From contig NZ_VZOT01000001.1 of NCBI RefSeq assembly GCF_008801935.1, positions 434,001 to 498,000 on the forward strand: a stretch of 64,000 nt of DNA, in the 5' to 3' direction. The first letter of the stretch is position 1. Each line of letters opens with the position of its first letter. The notes beneath the pieces were generated by a model. That model was not told where the DNA came from. It saw only the letters and a program-made list of their open reading frames with translations, and ran no database searches. Position numbers and translations under genes: made by a program. The DNA comes from Comamonas kerstersii (GTDB lineage Bacteria > Pseudomonadota > Gammaproteobacteria > Burkholderiales > Burkholderiaceae_C). Of the stretch, positions 54,520 through 63,939 are shown piece by piece.

Positions 54520-55181
54520 TTAGACTTCCCCTTCCGGTTGGCATTCACTTCTTCTGCATCCAGGTAGCGATAGGTATATACCGTTGCATCCAGTGTCAGC
54601 ACACCTTCATTGCCTTTCGGCCCAATCGACATATTGCTCAAATTCACAATGCGTGGCAAATGTGCAATGTCTGAAGCAAACATACCAATATCATGGAATG
54701 CACCGGAAATTTTCACCGTAATTGGCAGCTCCGCGTAATAGTCCTTCACAGATTCTGCACCAGGCTTGAAAAGCTCAAATTGCAGACTGCGCCCTAAACC
54801 GGCTTGATTGATATCTGACAGCAGTGCAGCCATTTCAGATTTGCTGGGCAGCTGCTTTTCCAGCTGCTGTACATATTGCTGAACCTGCTCTCGCTGCTTT
54901 TTCAAGGCATCCAGACTGACGGCTTTGAGCAATTTGGTTTCATACTCTGAACGCAGGCTGGTTTCAGTTTCGCGCTCTGCATTCAGATCTTCCTCCATGC
55001 TGCTCAATAAAAAATACCACGCGCCACCGAGCACCATGAGTGCGATAGCTGCACACAAAAAGATTCTCGGCAAAACAGGCCACAAGGAAGGATCCTTAGG
55101 ATCCAGATCTTTAAACTGTTCCTGCACATTCTGTGCATAGGTAGTCAGATCCTGCAGTGCGTATTTTTTTGTTTTTCTCAT
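54516..55181 (-). CDS. pilO: Type IV pilus inner-membrane protein PilO
   Basis: PilO pairs with PilN in the alignment complex. The 221-residue protein has a short cytoplasmic part, one membrane helix (FLCAAIALMVLGGAWYFLL), a coiled coil (about residues 66-115, with EQVQQYVQQLEKQLPSKSEMAALLSDINQAGLGRSL) and a ferredoxin-like end (ITVKISGAFHDIGMFASDIAHLPRIVNL). It overlaps pilN by four bases. Confidence 0.95.
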   Translation of the reverse strand: MRKTKKYALQDLTTYAQNVQEQFKDLDPKDPSLWPVLPRIFLCAAIALMVLGGAWYFLLSSMEEDLNAERETETSLRSEYETKLLKAVSLDALKKQREQVQQYVQQLEKQLPSKSEMAALLSDINQAGLGRSLQFELFKPGAESVKDYYAELPITVKISGAFHDIGMFASDIAHLPRIVNLSNMSIGPKGNEGVLTLDATVYTYRYLDAEEVNANRKGKSK

Positions 55182-55780
55182 AACTTCGCCTTTTCATTCC
55201 CCTCAGCCTCTGAGGCACTTTCAGGCAAAACCAAGGTAAATTGCATAATGAAGTTGACGACTTTTCGCTTGTCCTTGGACGAAAGATCAACTGTACTTGC
55301 AACAATTTCCTTGAGATCCGGTTTTTGAAACCATGACGTTTTGGTCGAGAAGTTTCTCAAGACCTCAGACACGCGTTCATTGGACTGCGCAACGCCTTTG
55401 AGTTCTACCTGCAAGCCATTTTGCTTGATGGAAGAAATATAGACGCCCTCAGGAAGCAGCCTGACCAGCTCATTGAGCAAATGAACAGGCAGGTTTCTGT
55501 TCGCCTGCAAGGCTTCCACCGCTTTCTGGCGTTCACGCAAAGCTTTAATTTCACCTTCCAGGCCGGCAATTTCCTTGATCTGCTTATTGAGCACTTCTAT
55601 TTCAGAGCGCAGAAAAGCGTTTCTTTCCTGCTGAGTCTCTATGCGCATTTGCATGAACCAGTACACCAAGGCCGCCAGCAGTACCCCCACCAGCGCAGAA
55701 AGAAACATGGTGACCTGAAATGCCTCCTTGCGGCGCTTGCGTGCAACTTCACGATGCGGAAGCAGATTAATCAAAATCAT
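55178..55780 (-). CDS. pilN: Type IV pilus inner-membrane protein PilN
   Basis: PilN's N-terminal INLLPHRE motif binds PilM; here MILINLLPHREVARKRRKEA. One membrane helix (MFLSALVGVLLAALVYWFMQM), a coiled coil and a periplasmic domain follow, in 200 residues. I start at the ATG at 55780; an upstream in-frame start would overlap pilM without family support. Overlaps by four bases with pilM and pilO indicate tight coupling. Confidence 0.95.
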   Translation of the reverse strand: MILINLLPHREVARKRRKEAFQVTMFLSALVGVLLAALVYWFMQMRIETQQERNAFLRSEIEVLNKQIKEIAGLEGEIKALRERQKAVEALQANRNLPVHLLNELVRLLPEGVYISSIKQNGLQVELKGVAQSNERVSEVLRNFSTKTSWFQKPDLKEIVASTVDLSSKDKRKVVNFIMQFTLVLPESASEAEGNEKAKL

Positions 55781-56856
55781 TTCAAGAACCTCCGCATGGC
55801 CAGCCCGCATGCTGTCAGGTACATGGCTGCTTCTTTTTTGAGTCGACTTTGATGCACCGTAGGAGCCAGTGCCATGTGCTCAAAAGGATTGAGCACACTG
55901 ACCTCGACCTGGGTCTGCTGCCGCACGGCTTCGGTCAGCCCCTCGACCATGGCCGCGCCACCAAACATGCAAATTTGCTGGACGCTGTGATAGGGCGTAC
56001 TGGTGTAGAAAAACTGCAATGCACGGGCGATGTCATTGGCCAGACTGGCGACGAAGGGCTGCAGCACGGTCTCCTGATAATCCGCGGGCAAATCACCGGT
56101 ACGCTTTTTCAGTTCTGCCTCTTCCACGCTCATGCCATATTGGCGCGCAATCCTCTGCGTGAGTTGAGCGCCGCCAGTGCCCTGTTCACTGTCATACAGA
56201 ATGTCATCGTTGCGCACGACCTGCAGACTAAAGCCCCGGCCACCTACCTTGACCAAGGCAATCAAGGCATCGACGCCTGCATCTGGCAATGTGTGCATGG
56301 CCAGCCCTGCTGCCAGTCTGGATGCATAGGACTCCACATCCATCACCACGGGAGACAGTCCCGCAATCACAGCCAGGTTGTTGCGCTCCTCGACTTTCTC
56401 CTTCCGCGTGGCGGCAAGCAGCACATCGACATCGCTGGGGCTTTTCTCGTTAGGGCCAACGACGCAAAAGTCCAGACTCACCTCTTCCAGCGGAAAGGGA
56501 ATATATTGACTGGCTTCAGCCTCGACCTGAACTTCCAGCTCCTGCTCGCTGAGATTACCCGGAAGAATGATTTTTTTGGTAATCACAGAAGAATGCGGCA
56601 GCGCCAAGGCCACATGCTTGGTACGCGTACCGCTTTTCTTCAGCAGACGTTTGAGCGCTTCTGAGACATCGTCAAATTTCTCGATATTGCCATCGACGAC
56701 ACTCTCTGCGGCCAACGGCTCGGATGCGAATCGCTCTAGGACCCAGTTGCCTTGCCTATCCTGATCCAGCTCTACCAGCTTGATGGCTGAAGAACTGATA
56801 TCGAGACCGATCAGTGGTGCACTCTTCCTCTTAAAAAGGGATCCCATTGAGATCAC
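55777..56856 (-). CDS. pilM: Type IV pilus assembly protein PilM
   Basis: PilM is the cytoplasmic actin-like (FtsA-type) ring component of the pilus machine. The 359-residue product has the ATPase landmarks LIGLDISSSAIKLVELD, VALALPHSSVITKKIILP, VVMDVESYASRLAAGLAM and ICMFGGAAMVEGLTEAV. I choose GTG at 56856 (VISMGSLFKRKS) because AGGGAGG lies five bases upstream; the ATG at 56847 is too far from it. It is the first gene of pilMNOPQ-aroKB and divergent from the PBP1A gene; 264 bases separate the two starts. Confidence 0.94.
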   Translation of the reverse strand: MISMGSLFKRKSAPLIGLDISSSAIKLVELDQDRQGNWVLERFASEPLAAESVVDGNIEKFDDVSEALKRLLKKSGTRTKHVALALPHSSVITKKIILPGNLSEQELEVQVEAEASQYIPFPLEEVSLDFCVVGPNEKSPSDVDVLLAATRKEKVEERNNLAVIAGLSPVVMDVESYASRLAAGLAMHTLPDAGVDALIALVKVGGRGFSLQVVRNDDILYDSEQGTGGAQLTQRIARQYGMSVEEAELKKRTGDLPADYQETVLQPFVASLANDIARALQFFYTSTPYHSVQQICMFGGAAMVEGLTEAVRQQTQVEVSVLNPFEHMALAPTVHQSRLKKEAAMYLTACGLAMRRFLK

Positions 56857-57120
56857 AGGCCCCTCCCTTCTTGTTTCACTTTGATATGAATATTCACACA
56901 ATCGCGGGGCGATGCTATCAGCAAGGAATGGAGACGACCACGCACTCAGATCAGCATTCCATCAATTAATCGTTGTCAAAAATACACGCTTGTGCGCTAT
57001 ACGGTTGCTTTCTGCACCCATCCGTGTGAATAACGTAAAGCTTGCAACAAGCTCTGCCCCTGCCCCATCGCGGCCAATGGCTGTTTTCTATAATGACGTC
57101 TCTCTTTTGAGTGGAGCGTC

Positions 57121-59505
57121 ATGCCTATCTCTCCCGAATCCAGCAACTCGCAAACCCCCTCCAAGAAAAAAACACCTCCACGCAAACATTGGCTATTGCG
57201 AGCGTTGCTGTGGCTGTTCGGTTTGTGCGCCGCCGGTGCTGTAGCTGCAGCCATGGTGGCTGCCATTGCGCTGGCAATGGCATATCCCAATCTTCCCGAT
57301 GTCTCCGAGCTTGCTGACTACCGTCCCAAGCTGCCTTTGCGCGTGTACTCCGCAGAAGGTGCCTTGCTGGGCGAGTTTGGTGAAGAGCGCCGCACACTGA
57401 CCCCTATCCAGGACATTCCAAAGGTCATGGTGGATGCCGTGCTGGCGATTGAAGACACACGCTTCTTCGAGCACGGAGGCGTGGACTACATCGGCATGAT
57501 GCGTGCCGCCCTGGCCAATCTGGGCAAGGTCAAGAGCCAGGGTGCCTCCACCATCACCATGCAGGTCGCCCGCAACGTCTATCTGTCGTCTGAGAAGACC
57601 TACACCCGCAAGATTTACGAAATCCTGCTGACCTTCAAGCTTGAGCACCTGTTGAGCAAGGAAAAGATTCTTGAGATCTACATGAACCAGATCTTTTTGG
57701 GTCATCGCGCCTACGGCTTTGCTGCTGCCAGCGAAGCCTATTTCGGCAAACCGCTCAAGGACATCACCATTGCGGAAGCCGCCATGCTGGCAGGACTGCC
57801 CAAAGCCCCATCAGCCTACAACCCCATCAGCAACCCCAGACGCGCCCGCATCCGCCAGCTCTACATCATTGACCGCATGGAGGAAAACGGTTTCATCACT
57901 GCCGAGCAGGCAAGCGAAGCCCGTGAAGAGCCCCTGCGTCTGCGCACTGCCAGCCGCAACACCACCGGCCATGCCGACTACGTCGCCGAGATGGCGCGTC
58001 AACTGGTCTACGCACAGTACGGTGATGAAGCCTATACCCGCGGCCTGAACGTCTACACGACTATCAACCTGGGTGAGCAGGAAACCGCCTATCAGGCACT
58101 GCGCAAAGGCATTACGGACTACGAACGCCGCCAGCGTTATCGTGGCCCGGAAAAATTCATCGCACTGCCCAGTGACGCCGCGCTACTGGAAGATGTGATC
58201 GACGACACACTGGCACAGCACCCCGACAACGGGGACCTGCTGGCTGCCGTGGTGCTGGAAGCCAGCCCCAAGTCGATGAAGGTGCAGCGCCCTGACGGCG
58301 AAACCCTGGTGATTACAGGCGAAGGTCTCAAGCCTGTGGAATCTGGCTTGAGCGCCAAGGCTGCCCCCAACATCAAGATACGCCCCGGTGCGGTCATCCG
58401 CATCATTGAGACCTCCAAGGGCAAGTGGGCGGCCTCGCAGCTGCCCGAAGTGGAAGGTGCCTTTGTGGCGCTGGACCCACGCAATGGTGCCATCCGTGCA
58501 CTGGTCGGTGGTTTTGACTTCCAGAAAAACAAGTTCAACCACGTCACCCAGGCGTGGCGCCAGCCAGGCTCAGCCTTCAAGCCATTTATCTATTCCGCTG
58601 CGCTGGAAAAAGGCTTGAGCCCAGCCACCATACTCAATGATGCCCCGCTGTTCTACGGCTCTAACGTCACCGGTGGTCAGCCCTGGGAGCCTCGCAACTA
58701 CAGCAACAGGTTCGACGGCCCCATGTCTGCACGCACGGCTTTGGCCAAGTCACAGAACATTCCGCTGATTCGCATTCTGGAATACGTCACACCCAAGTAC
58801 GCACAGGAGTGGGTTGCACGCTTTGGCTTTGATGCAGCACGCCACCCGCCCTACCTGACCATGGCACTGGGCGCTGGCTCTGTCACGCCCATGCAGATGG
58901 CCGTGGCGTATTCGGTCTTTGCCAATGGTGGCTACCGCATTGATCCCTGGCTGATTTCCAAGATCACAGACCCCAAGGGCCATACGCTCTGGGAATATGT
59001 GCCCCAGCCTTTGTCTGAAGCCCAGCGCGTCATCGATCCACGCAATGCTTTCCTCATGAACAGCATGCTGCAGACCGTGGCCAAATCAGGCACCGCCGCC
59101 CGTGCACAAAGCACACTGAAGCGCCCAGACCTTTACGGCAAGACCGGCACCACCAACGATGCGGTGGATGCGTGGTTTGCGGGCTTTCAGCCCACGCTGA
59201 CTGCAGTGACCTGGATTGGCTACGACACGCCCCGCAACCTGGGCTCCCGCGAAACGGGCGGTGGCTTGAGTCTGCCGATCTGGATCAACTTCATGCAGCA
59301 CGCCCTCAAGGATGTGCCTGTGGCCTCCTACCCCGTGCCAGCAGGTGTTGTGAACATGAACGGCGAATGGTTCTACGATGAGTTTGCAGGCGCAGCCGGT
59401 CTGACCAGCCTGGGCATGGGAGCCGGTGAGTTTGATCCCAACGTTCCTACAGAAGCACCGCTGCCTGAAGAGCGCAGCAGGATTCTGGATCTGTTCCGCA
59501 ACTAA
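57121..59505 (+). CDS. mrcA: Penicillin-binding protein 1A
   Basis: A bifunctional class A PBP of 794 residues that polymerises and cross-links peptidoglycan. After a short cytoplasmic tail and membrane helix (about 25-56) comes the GT51 domain with catalytic Glu111 (AIEDTRFFEHGG), KSQGASTITMQVARNVYL and MNQIFLGHRAYGFAAASEAYFG. An OB-like insert follows, then the transpeptidase with Ser484 (PGSAFKPF), the SQN motif in ALAKSQNIPLIRI and Lys674 (KTGTTN). GGAG precedes the ATG. It ends at a strong terminator. Confidence 0.95.
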   Translation: MPISPESSNSQTPSKKKTPPRKHWLLRALLWLFGLCAAGAVAAAMVAAIALAMAYPNLPDVSELADYRPKLPLRVYSAEGALLGEFGEERRTLTPIQDIPKVMVDAVLAIEDTRFFEHGGVDYIGMMRAALANLGKVKSQGASTITMQVARNVYLSSEKTYTRKIYEILLTFKLEHLLSKEKILEIYMNQIFLGHRAYGFAAASEAYFGKPLKDITIAEAAMLAGLPKAPSAYNPISNPRRARIRQLYIIDRMEENGFITAEQASEAREEPLRLRTASRNTTGHADYVAEMARQLVYAQYGDEAYTRGLNVYTTINLGEQETAYQALRKGITDYERRQRYRGPEKFIALPSDAALLEDVIDDTLAQHPDNGDLLAAVVLEASPKSMKVQRPDGETLVITGEGLKPVESGLSAKAAPNIKIRPGAVIRIIETSKGKWAASQLPEVEGAFVALDPRNGAIRALVGGFDFQKNKFNHVTQAWRQPGSAFKPFIYSAALEKGLSPATILNDAPLFYGSNVTGGQPWEPRNYSNRFDGPMSARTALAKSQNIPLIRILEYVTPKYAQEWVARFGFDAARHPPYLTMALGAGSVTPMQMAVAYSVFANGGYRIDPWLISKITDPKGHTLWEYVPQPLSEAQRVIDPRNAFLMNSMLQTVAKSGTAARAQSTLKRPDLYGKTGTTNDAVDAWFAGFQPTLTAVTWIGYDTPRNLGSRETGGGLSLPIWINFMQHALKDVPVASYPVPAGVVNMNGEWFYDEFAGAAGLTSLGMGAGEFDPNVPTEAPLPEERSRILDLFRN

Positions 59506-59507
59506 AC

Positions 59508-59539
59508 AAAAAGCCCGGTGTTGATACACCGGGCTTTTT
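59508..59539. terminator. Bidirectional intrinsic terminator between the PBP1A gene and cyaY
   Basis: AAAAAGCCCGGTGT-TGAT-ACACCGGGCTTTTT is perfect over nine GC-rich pairs plus the A/T tails. It serves the convergent plus- and minus-strand genes. Confidence 0.93.
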
Positions 59540-59566
59540 CAATTGCAGCCGCTCAAATGTCGTCGA

Positions 59567-59905
59567 TCAATCCAGCTTGGCGCTGAACGTCAATGACAGA
59601 TTGGACTGCTCGCTCGCAAAGCGGCTCAGGTTCTCGAAAAACTCGCCATTACCCTTGGTGTCCTGCCAGGTGCAGCCATCGAACTTGTAGTGAAAACCAC
59701 CAGCCCTGGCAGCCATCCACACCTCATGCAGCGGCTTTTGCAGATTGATCACGATCTGGGAACGATTGGGGAACACCAAGGTCACCATTCCGCCAGCACG
59801 CTGTGCATCAATGTCTGCGTCAGTTTCATCGTTGAGACGGTCACATGCCCGCTCCACGGCCAGCAGGAGTTGTTCGGCTCTGTCTAAATACTCAGTGTCG
59901 GTCAT
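59567..59905 (-). CDS. cyaY: Frataxin homolog CyaY
   Basis: CyaY binds iron and tunes the IscS desulfurase in Fe-S cluster assembly. The 112-residue protein has the acidic N-terminal helix ([32 protein letters not shown]) and the strand block [44 protein letters not shown], both frataxin hallmarks. It is divergent from lptM with 12 bases between the start codons, the order also seen around E. coli cyaY. Confidence 0.95.
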   Translation of the reverse strand: MTDTEYLDRAEQLLLAVERACDRLNDETDADIDAQRAGGMVTLVFPNRSQIVINLQKPLHEVWMAARAGGFHYKFDGCTWQDTKGNGEFFENLSRFASEQSNLSLTFSAKLD

Positions 59906-59917
59906 TACAATCCACCC

Positions 59918-60106
59918 ATGTTGAATCCTTCACAAATTCTAGTCCGCTGCATTGCCCTTGCCGCCTGTGTGGCAGCACTGAGCGCCTGCGGCCAGCGTGG
60001 CCCTCTGTATCTGCCCACAGAACCAGCTGCGCAAAACCGCGCCACGCTGCCGGAAAGCATGACGCCCTCACTGCCTTTGCAGTCAGAGCCTGCGACTGAG
60101 CGCTAG
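59918..60106 (+). CDS. lptM: Small lipoprotein LptM (YifL-like)
   Basis: A 62-residue lipoprotein with leader [17 protein letters not shown] (Cys24) and the diagnostic [13 protein letters not shown] directly after it. LptM helps LptD disulfide maturation in the LPS translocon. In many proteobacteria lptM is followed by lysA; here the next gene is msrQ on the other strand, and the 3' ends overlap by 24 bases. That suggests a rearrangement breakpoint just past this gene. Confidence 0.88.
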   Translation: MLNPSQILVRCIALAACVAALSACGQRGPLYLPTEPAAQNRATLPESMTPSLPLQSEPATER

Positions 60107-60706
60107 GCGCTGGTACACACGCCAGCCCTGCAGCAACAGCACGATGGCGGCGTAGATCCAGACCTCGGCGGTATTGTTCTTGGCATCGCGCATCCAGTAA
60201 AAATGCAGCAATGCCAGCCATGCCGCCAGGTGTACACCCTGGTGCAGGCGCTGCCAGCGCTTGCCGCCCATGGCTCGCAGCACCCAGCGTGGTGAGGTCA
60301 GCGCCAGTGACAGTAGAATCACCGCAGCCAGCACACCCACCAGAATGAAGGGGCGCTGCGCAATATCGTCCCAGGTGGCTGCCAGACTCCAGCCCATGTC
60401 CAGCCCGAAAAAGCTGATGGCATGCAGCAGCACATAGAAAAACGCAAACAGCCCCAGCAGACGGCGAAAGCGCGCCAGCGCATTCCAGCCACTGAGCTGG
60501 CGCAGCGGTGTGACGGCCAGCGCAATGCACAGGCCGCGCAGCGCCCAATCGCCCGTAGAACGAATCAGCGCCTCTGCCGGATTAGCGCCGAGATTGTCCG
60601 TGACCGTGGCCACAACCAGCCAGATCACAGGTGCCAGCGCCAGCAGCCAGACCACGGGCTTGGCCCAGCGACTCAGCAGCCAGGTATTGATGACTTGCAC
60701 TGCCAT
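60083..60706 (-). CDS. msrQ: Haem-binding membrane subunit MsrQ
   Basis: MsrQ is the membrane cytochrome that passes electrons to MsrP. The 207-residue protein of the ferric-reductase-like family has about six helices, including WLLALAPVIWLVVATV, LCIALAVTPLRQLSGWN, LLGLFAFFYVLLHAISFFG and LHQGVHLAAWLALLHFYWM, whose histidines fit haem ligands. Its start overlaps the msrP stop. Its last 24 bases overlap the convergent lptM. Confidence 0.93.
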   Translation of the reverse strand: MAVQVINTWLLSRWAKPVVWLLALAPVIWLVVATVTDNLGANPAEALIRSTGDWALRGLCIALAVTPLRQLSGWNALARFRRLLGLFAFFYVLLHAISFFGLDMGWSLAATWDDIAQRPFILVGVLAAVILLSLALTSPRWVLRAMGGKRWQRLHQGVHLAAWLALLHFYWMRDAKNNTAEVWIYAAIVLLLQGWRVYQRLALSRRL

Positions 60707-61668
60707 CAGAAATTACGCTTCAAGTCCATACCCTGGTAGAGCTGCCCCACCTGATCGGCGTAGCCGTTGAACAGCAGCGTCTTGCGCTTGGGCGCAAACA
60801 GACCGCCATCACCGATGCGGCGCTCCGTTGCCTGGCTCCAGCGCGGATGCGGCACATCCGGATTCACATTGGAATAAAAGCCGTATTCGTGCTGGGCCGC
60901 CTTGTTCCATGCCGTAGCAGGCATTTCTTCCAGAAAACGGATCTTGACAATGCTCTTGGCGCTCTTGAAACCATACTTCCATGGCACCACCAGCCGCACA
61001 GGCGCACCGTTTTGCTTGGGCAGTACATGGCCATACATGCCAAAGGCCAGCAGGGTGAGCGGGTTCATGGCTTCATCGAGCCGCAGCCCTTCGGTGTAGG
61101 GCCAATCCAGCACACGGCTGCGCAGGCCGCGCATGGTCTGCGGGTCCGCCTGCGAAACAAACTCCACATATTTGGCGCTGCCCATGGGCTCTACCCGGCG
61201 AATCAGCTCAGACAGGGAGTAGCCAATCCACGGGATCACCATGCTCCAGCCTTCCACACAGCGCAGCCGATAGACGCGCTCTTCCATGGGGCTGAGCTTG
61301 AGCAGATCTTCCAGCGCCCATTTGCCAGGCTTGTGCACCAGGCCTTCAATCTCTACCGTCCATGGGTCCACAGACATGGCATGCGCATAGCGTGCTGGAT
61401 CGTCCTTGCCGACCCCAAATTCGTAGAAGTTGTTGTAGCTGGTGGCATCTTTCTGGGGCGTTGGCTTTTCATCGGTCCATGCACCTGCCTGCTTGGAAGG
61501 GGTAGACGACAAAGGCATCCATTCCGAAGATGCGGCACTGGCCAGCGCATCACGCTGGGCCCATGCCGCCATGCTGGCCCCGGCAACGCCACTGGCCACC
61601 CATTTGAGCCACTGCCTGCGCCCTTCATACACCGACTGGGGAGTGATCTCACTGCTGCGAATTACCAT
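60706..61668 (-). CDS. msrP: Periplasmic methionine-sulfoxide reductase catalytic subunit MsrP
   Basis: MsrP is the molybdopterin enzyme that repairs oxidised methionines in periplasmic proteins. The 320-residue precursor starts at the ATG at 61668, with AAGGAGG upstream. It has a twin-arginine leader ([19 protein letters not shown]) and the sulfite-oxidase-fold core: [25 protein letters not shown] (Cys molybdenum ligand), [43 protein letters not shown] and the C-terminal GMDLKRNF. It is exported by the Tat system encoded at 11.7-13.3 kb. Confidence 0.95.
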   Translation of the reverse strand: MVIRSSEITPQSVYEGRRQWLKWVASGVAGASMAAWAQRDALASAASSEWMPLSSTPSKQAGAWTDEKPTPQKDATSYNNFYEFGVGKDDPARYAHAMSVDPWTVEIEGLVHKPGKWALEDLLKLSPMEERVYRLRCVEGWSMVIPWIGYSLSELIRRVEPMGSAKYVEFVSQADPQTMRGLRSRVLDWPYTEGLRLDEAMNPLTLLAFGMYGHVLPKQNGAPVRLVVPWKYGFKSAKSIVKIRFLEEMPATAWNKAAQHEYGFYSNVNPDVPHPRWSQATERRIGDGGLFAPKRKTLLFNGYADQVGQLYQGMDLKRNF

Positions 61669-61801
61669 CCGAACCTCCTTGTCCAAAAGCGCTATTGATG
61701 CATTCTCTGGACAAGCCGGAGCATGTCAAGATAGTTTAGTTGTCGCCTCATTTATGCAGCGAAGGGTATTTTTTGATCGGTGACGCTGATCCTTTCTGGG
61801 T

Positions 61802-62827
61802 TCAAGGCCACATGGTCAATGTGATGCCAATTGCGGGTATGGCGGCTCCAGCGGGCAGCCTCGTCTGCCTGGCCTGTTCATAAACTTGTCTGCGTTTGCG
61901 CAGGATCTCGATGTCCTGACCGGTATGGCGCTGATGCGGGGTCACATACTGGATGCCGCTGTGGCGGTGTACATGGTTGTACCAGTGTGCAAACTCAGCC
62001 GCCCATTGCCTGGCGTGTGCCAGTGATTGCATTCCTTGGACTGGGAACTCTGGGCGGTACTTGGCTGTTTTAAACAGCGACTCCACAAAGGCGTTGTCAT
62101 CACTCACGCGAGGTCTTGAGTACGAGGGTTTGATGCCAAGCCACTGCAGCATAGCCAGCACGGTGGTGGCTTTGAGTGTGCTGCCGTTGTTACCGTGCAA
62201 TACCGGCTGCTGCGGCAACGCAGCAATGCCCTGGGCCAAGGCGGTGCGCCGCAGCAGTTGGATACTGCATGCTCTGAGCTGTCATGCACTTCCCAACCCA
62301 CGATTTGGCGGCTGTACAGGTCCATGATCAGGTACAGATAAAACCATCTACCGGCCACCTGGCTGGGCAGATAGGTGATATCCCAACACCACACCTGATT
62401 GGGGCCAGTGGCTATATGCGTGCTGGGCGCTTTACGTGGGCGAGGCGCTTGGCAGCGCCCACGGTGGCGGTTTTGTCCATGCGCGCGCAGCACCCGGGCA
62501 AAGCTTGACTCGCTGGCAATATAGCGCCCTTCATCAGCCAGCATGGACACGATACGAGCTGGTGGCATGTCTGCAAATCTAGGCTCATTGGCCACACGCA
62601 AGATCTCCTGGCGTTTGGCCTGCGTCAATGCATGTGCAGGCACTGGCCGTACCGCATCTGGGCGTCTATCGGCACCAATACAGCTGCCAGCAGCGTTGCT
62701 GCGCCAACGCTGCAAAGTGCGCACATCAATTCCTGCGACTTCACATGCAGCTCGCAACCTGGCACACCTCACGGTGTGCCTGATCAATGTCCCGGACCAG
62801 TTTCTGGCGGTGATCCAAGGGAATCAT
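61802..62827 (-). pseudogene. IS3-family transposase orfB, frameshifted
   Basis: This DDE integrase-type transposase begins MIPLDHRQKLVRDIDQAH at the ATG at 62827. It breaks near 62775 (frame moves to RLRAACEVAGIDVRTLQRW) and again near 62262 (EHAV to QLLRRTALAQGIA). The first catalytic Asp is in VWCWDITYLPSQ and the Glu in SDDNAFVESLFKTAKY. The second Asp is lost: HGNNGST instead of HGDNGS, at 62189-62191. The end HWYNHVHRHSGIQYVTPHQRH is the IS3 C-terminal pattern. Confidence 0.85.
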
Positions 62828-63293
62828 TCTTCCCCGTCCTCTCGCATCATCGCCTCGAGTTTTTTGATAGCACCAGCAGCGCTGCCGTCTCTGCCAAGGC
62901 CTTTTCCTTACGCCACAATTCACGCTCCAGCGCCTGTATGCGTTTGCGATCTTGCTTGCGGGTGCTGGCACTGCTATCAGATGCCTGAGCGCCTAAGCCT
63001 TGCTCTGCACTGAGCCGCCACTGCCCCAGCTCCTGCGGATAAATCCCATGGCTGCGACACCATTCGTTTTTTGCTGTGCTCATCCATGGCAGCCGTGGTC
63101 AGCAGCGCATTAAAGCGGGCTGCTGGTGTCCATTGCGTCACTTGCGCGGGCTTGGCCAAGGCATCACTGAGCCAACGCTCCAACGTGGATTCACTCACCC
63201 CAGTTTGCAGCCAGACCTGCTGCAAACAGGCGCTTTGCGGCGGTAGCACTTCGCCACCACGCTATCTTTGAAGGCTTGTCCGTATCGAGCCAC
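62824..63293 (-). pseudogene. IS3-family orfA, frameshifted
   Basis: It begins at GTG 63293, with GAGGAAA upstream, as VARYGQAFKDSVVAK. It shifts frame near 63249 to LPPQSACLQQVWLQTGVSES, and again at an A6 run (63067-63072) to KNEWCRSHGIYPQELGQW. It reaches a third shift at A-AAA-AAC (62859-62865), after which LLVLSKKLEAMMREDGEE ends in a stop that overlaps the orfB ATG. The first domain is an HTH; the leucine-rich end fits orfA. Confidence 0.8.
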
Positions 63294-63417
63294 TTGTTTC
63301 CTCTACTGTCTTCGCCCCTGTTCATTCGATTTCTATCGAGGCGACAACTATTCTGACTCAGGGGGAAGCCCAAATCCCGTTTTGCTGAGGTACTTTGCCG
63401 CCTGTGATAATGCGGCC

Positions 63418-63939
63418 ATGGCATTGCTGGCTGAAGGCATTCTGAAACTGCACTGGGACCAGACGGTTCCCGTCAACGTCGCCCATATCGTGAAACAGAT
63501 GGGCGTAGGGCTGCAGCTACAGGATACGCTGGCGACCAACGCACAGCTGACCATCACCCCGGACAACCGCGCCACCATCACGCTGAACCGCCAGCTGCCC
63601 CCTGCACTGCAACGCTATGCCGTGGCCCATGCGCTGGGCCATGTCGCTCTGCACCACCTGCGCCCTGGTATGAGCCAGCACATTCCTGTGAGCGAAGACT
63701 TCCGGCTGGATTTTGACCAGCGCCACGCCGTAGAAGCCAATGATTTCGCGCTGCGCCTGCTCATGCCTGAGCCCGCACTGCGCTACGCCCTCGAGGACAT
63801 GCGTGCGCGTGATCTGCAGGAACTGGCCCACGTATTTGCCGTGCCTGCCTTGTTTGTCAAACAGCGTCTGGCGGATCTGGGGCTGAAGCTGCCAGCGCAC
63901 GCCGTGCGCAGCAAGCACAGCGTCGTTATCGATACCTAG
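63418..63939 (+). CDS. ImmA/IrrE-like protein with altered metallopeptidase motif
   Basis: A 173-residue protein with the ImmA/IrrE peptidase fold. The N-terminal part (VNVAHIVKQMGVGLQLQ, TITPDNRATITLNRQLPPALQRYAVAH) and the late VEANDFALRLLMPEPALRYAL match the family, including the Glu106-Ala-Asn108 metal-ligand box. The zinc motif, normally HExxH, reads HALGH (71-75), so the catalytic glutamate is missing. The start is uncertain: the ATG at 63418 has no good ribosome site, and the insertion sequence ends only 67 bases upstream, so the original 5' end, perhaps with an HTH domain, may be lost. Confidence 0.75.
   Translation: MALLAEGILKLHWDQTVPVNVAHIVKQMGVGLQLQDTLATNAQLTITPDNRATITLNRQLPPALQRYAVAHALGHVALHHLRPGMSQHIPVSEDFRLDFDQRHAVEANDFALRLLMPEPALRYALEDMRARDLQELAHVFAVPALFVKQRLADLGLKLPAHAVRSKHSVVIDT

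Larger units (their letters stand above)
61737..63350 (-). mobile_element. Decayed IS3-family insertion sequence
   Basis: TAGTTGTCGCCTC at 61737-61749 recurs inverted as GAGGCGACAACTA at 63338-63350. These 13-base ends bound a 1.6-kb stretch with IS3-type orfA and orfB on the minus strand. No clear target duplication flanks it (GTT on the left, TTC on the right). Both reading frames are broken by small indels and the second catalytic Asp is replaced by Asn, so the element is not autonomous. It lies upstream of msrP and just ahead of the ImmA/IrrE-like gene. Confidence 0.85.
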
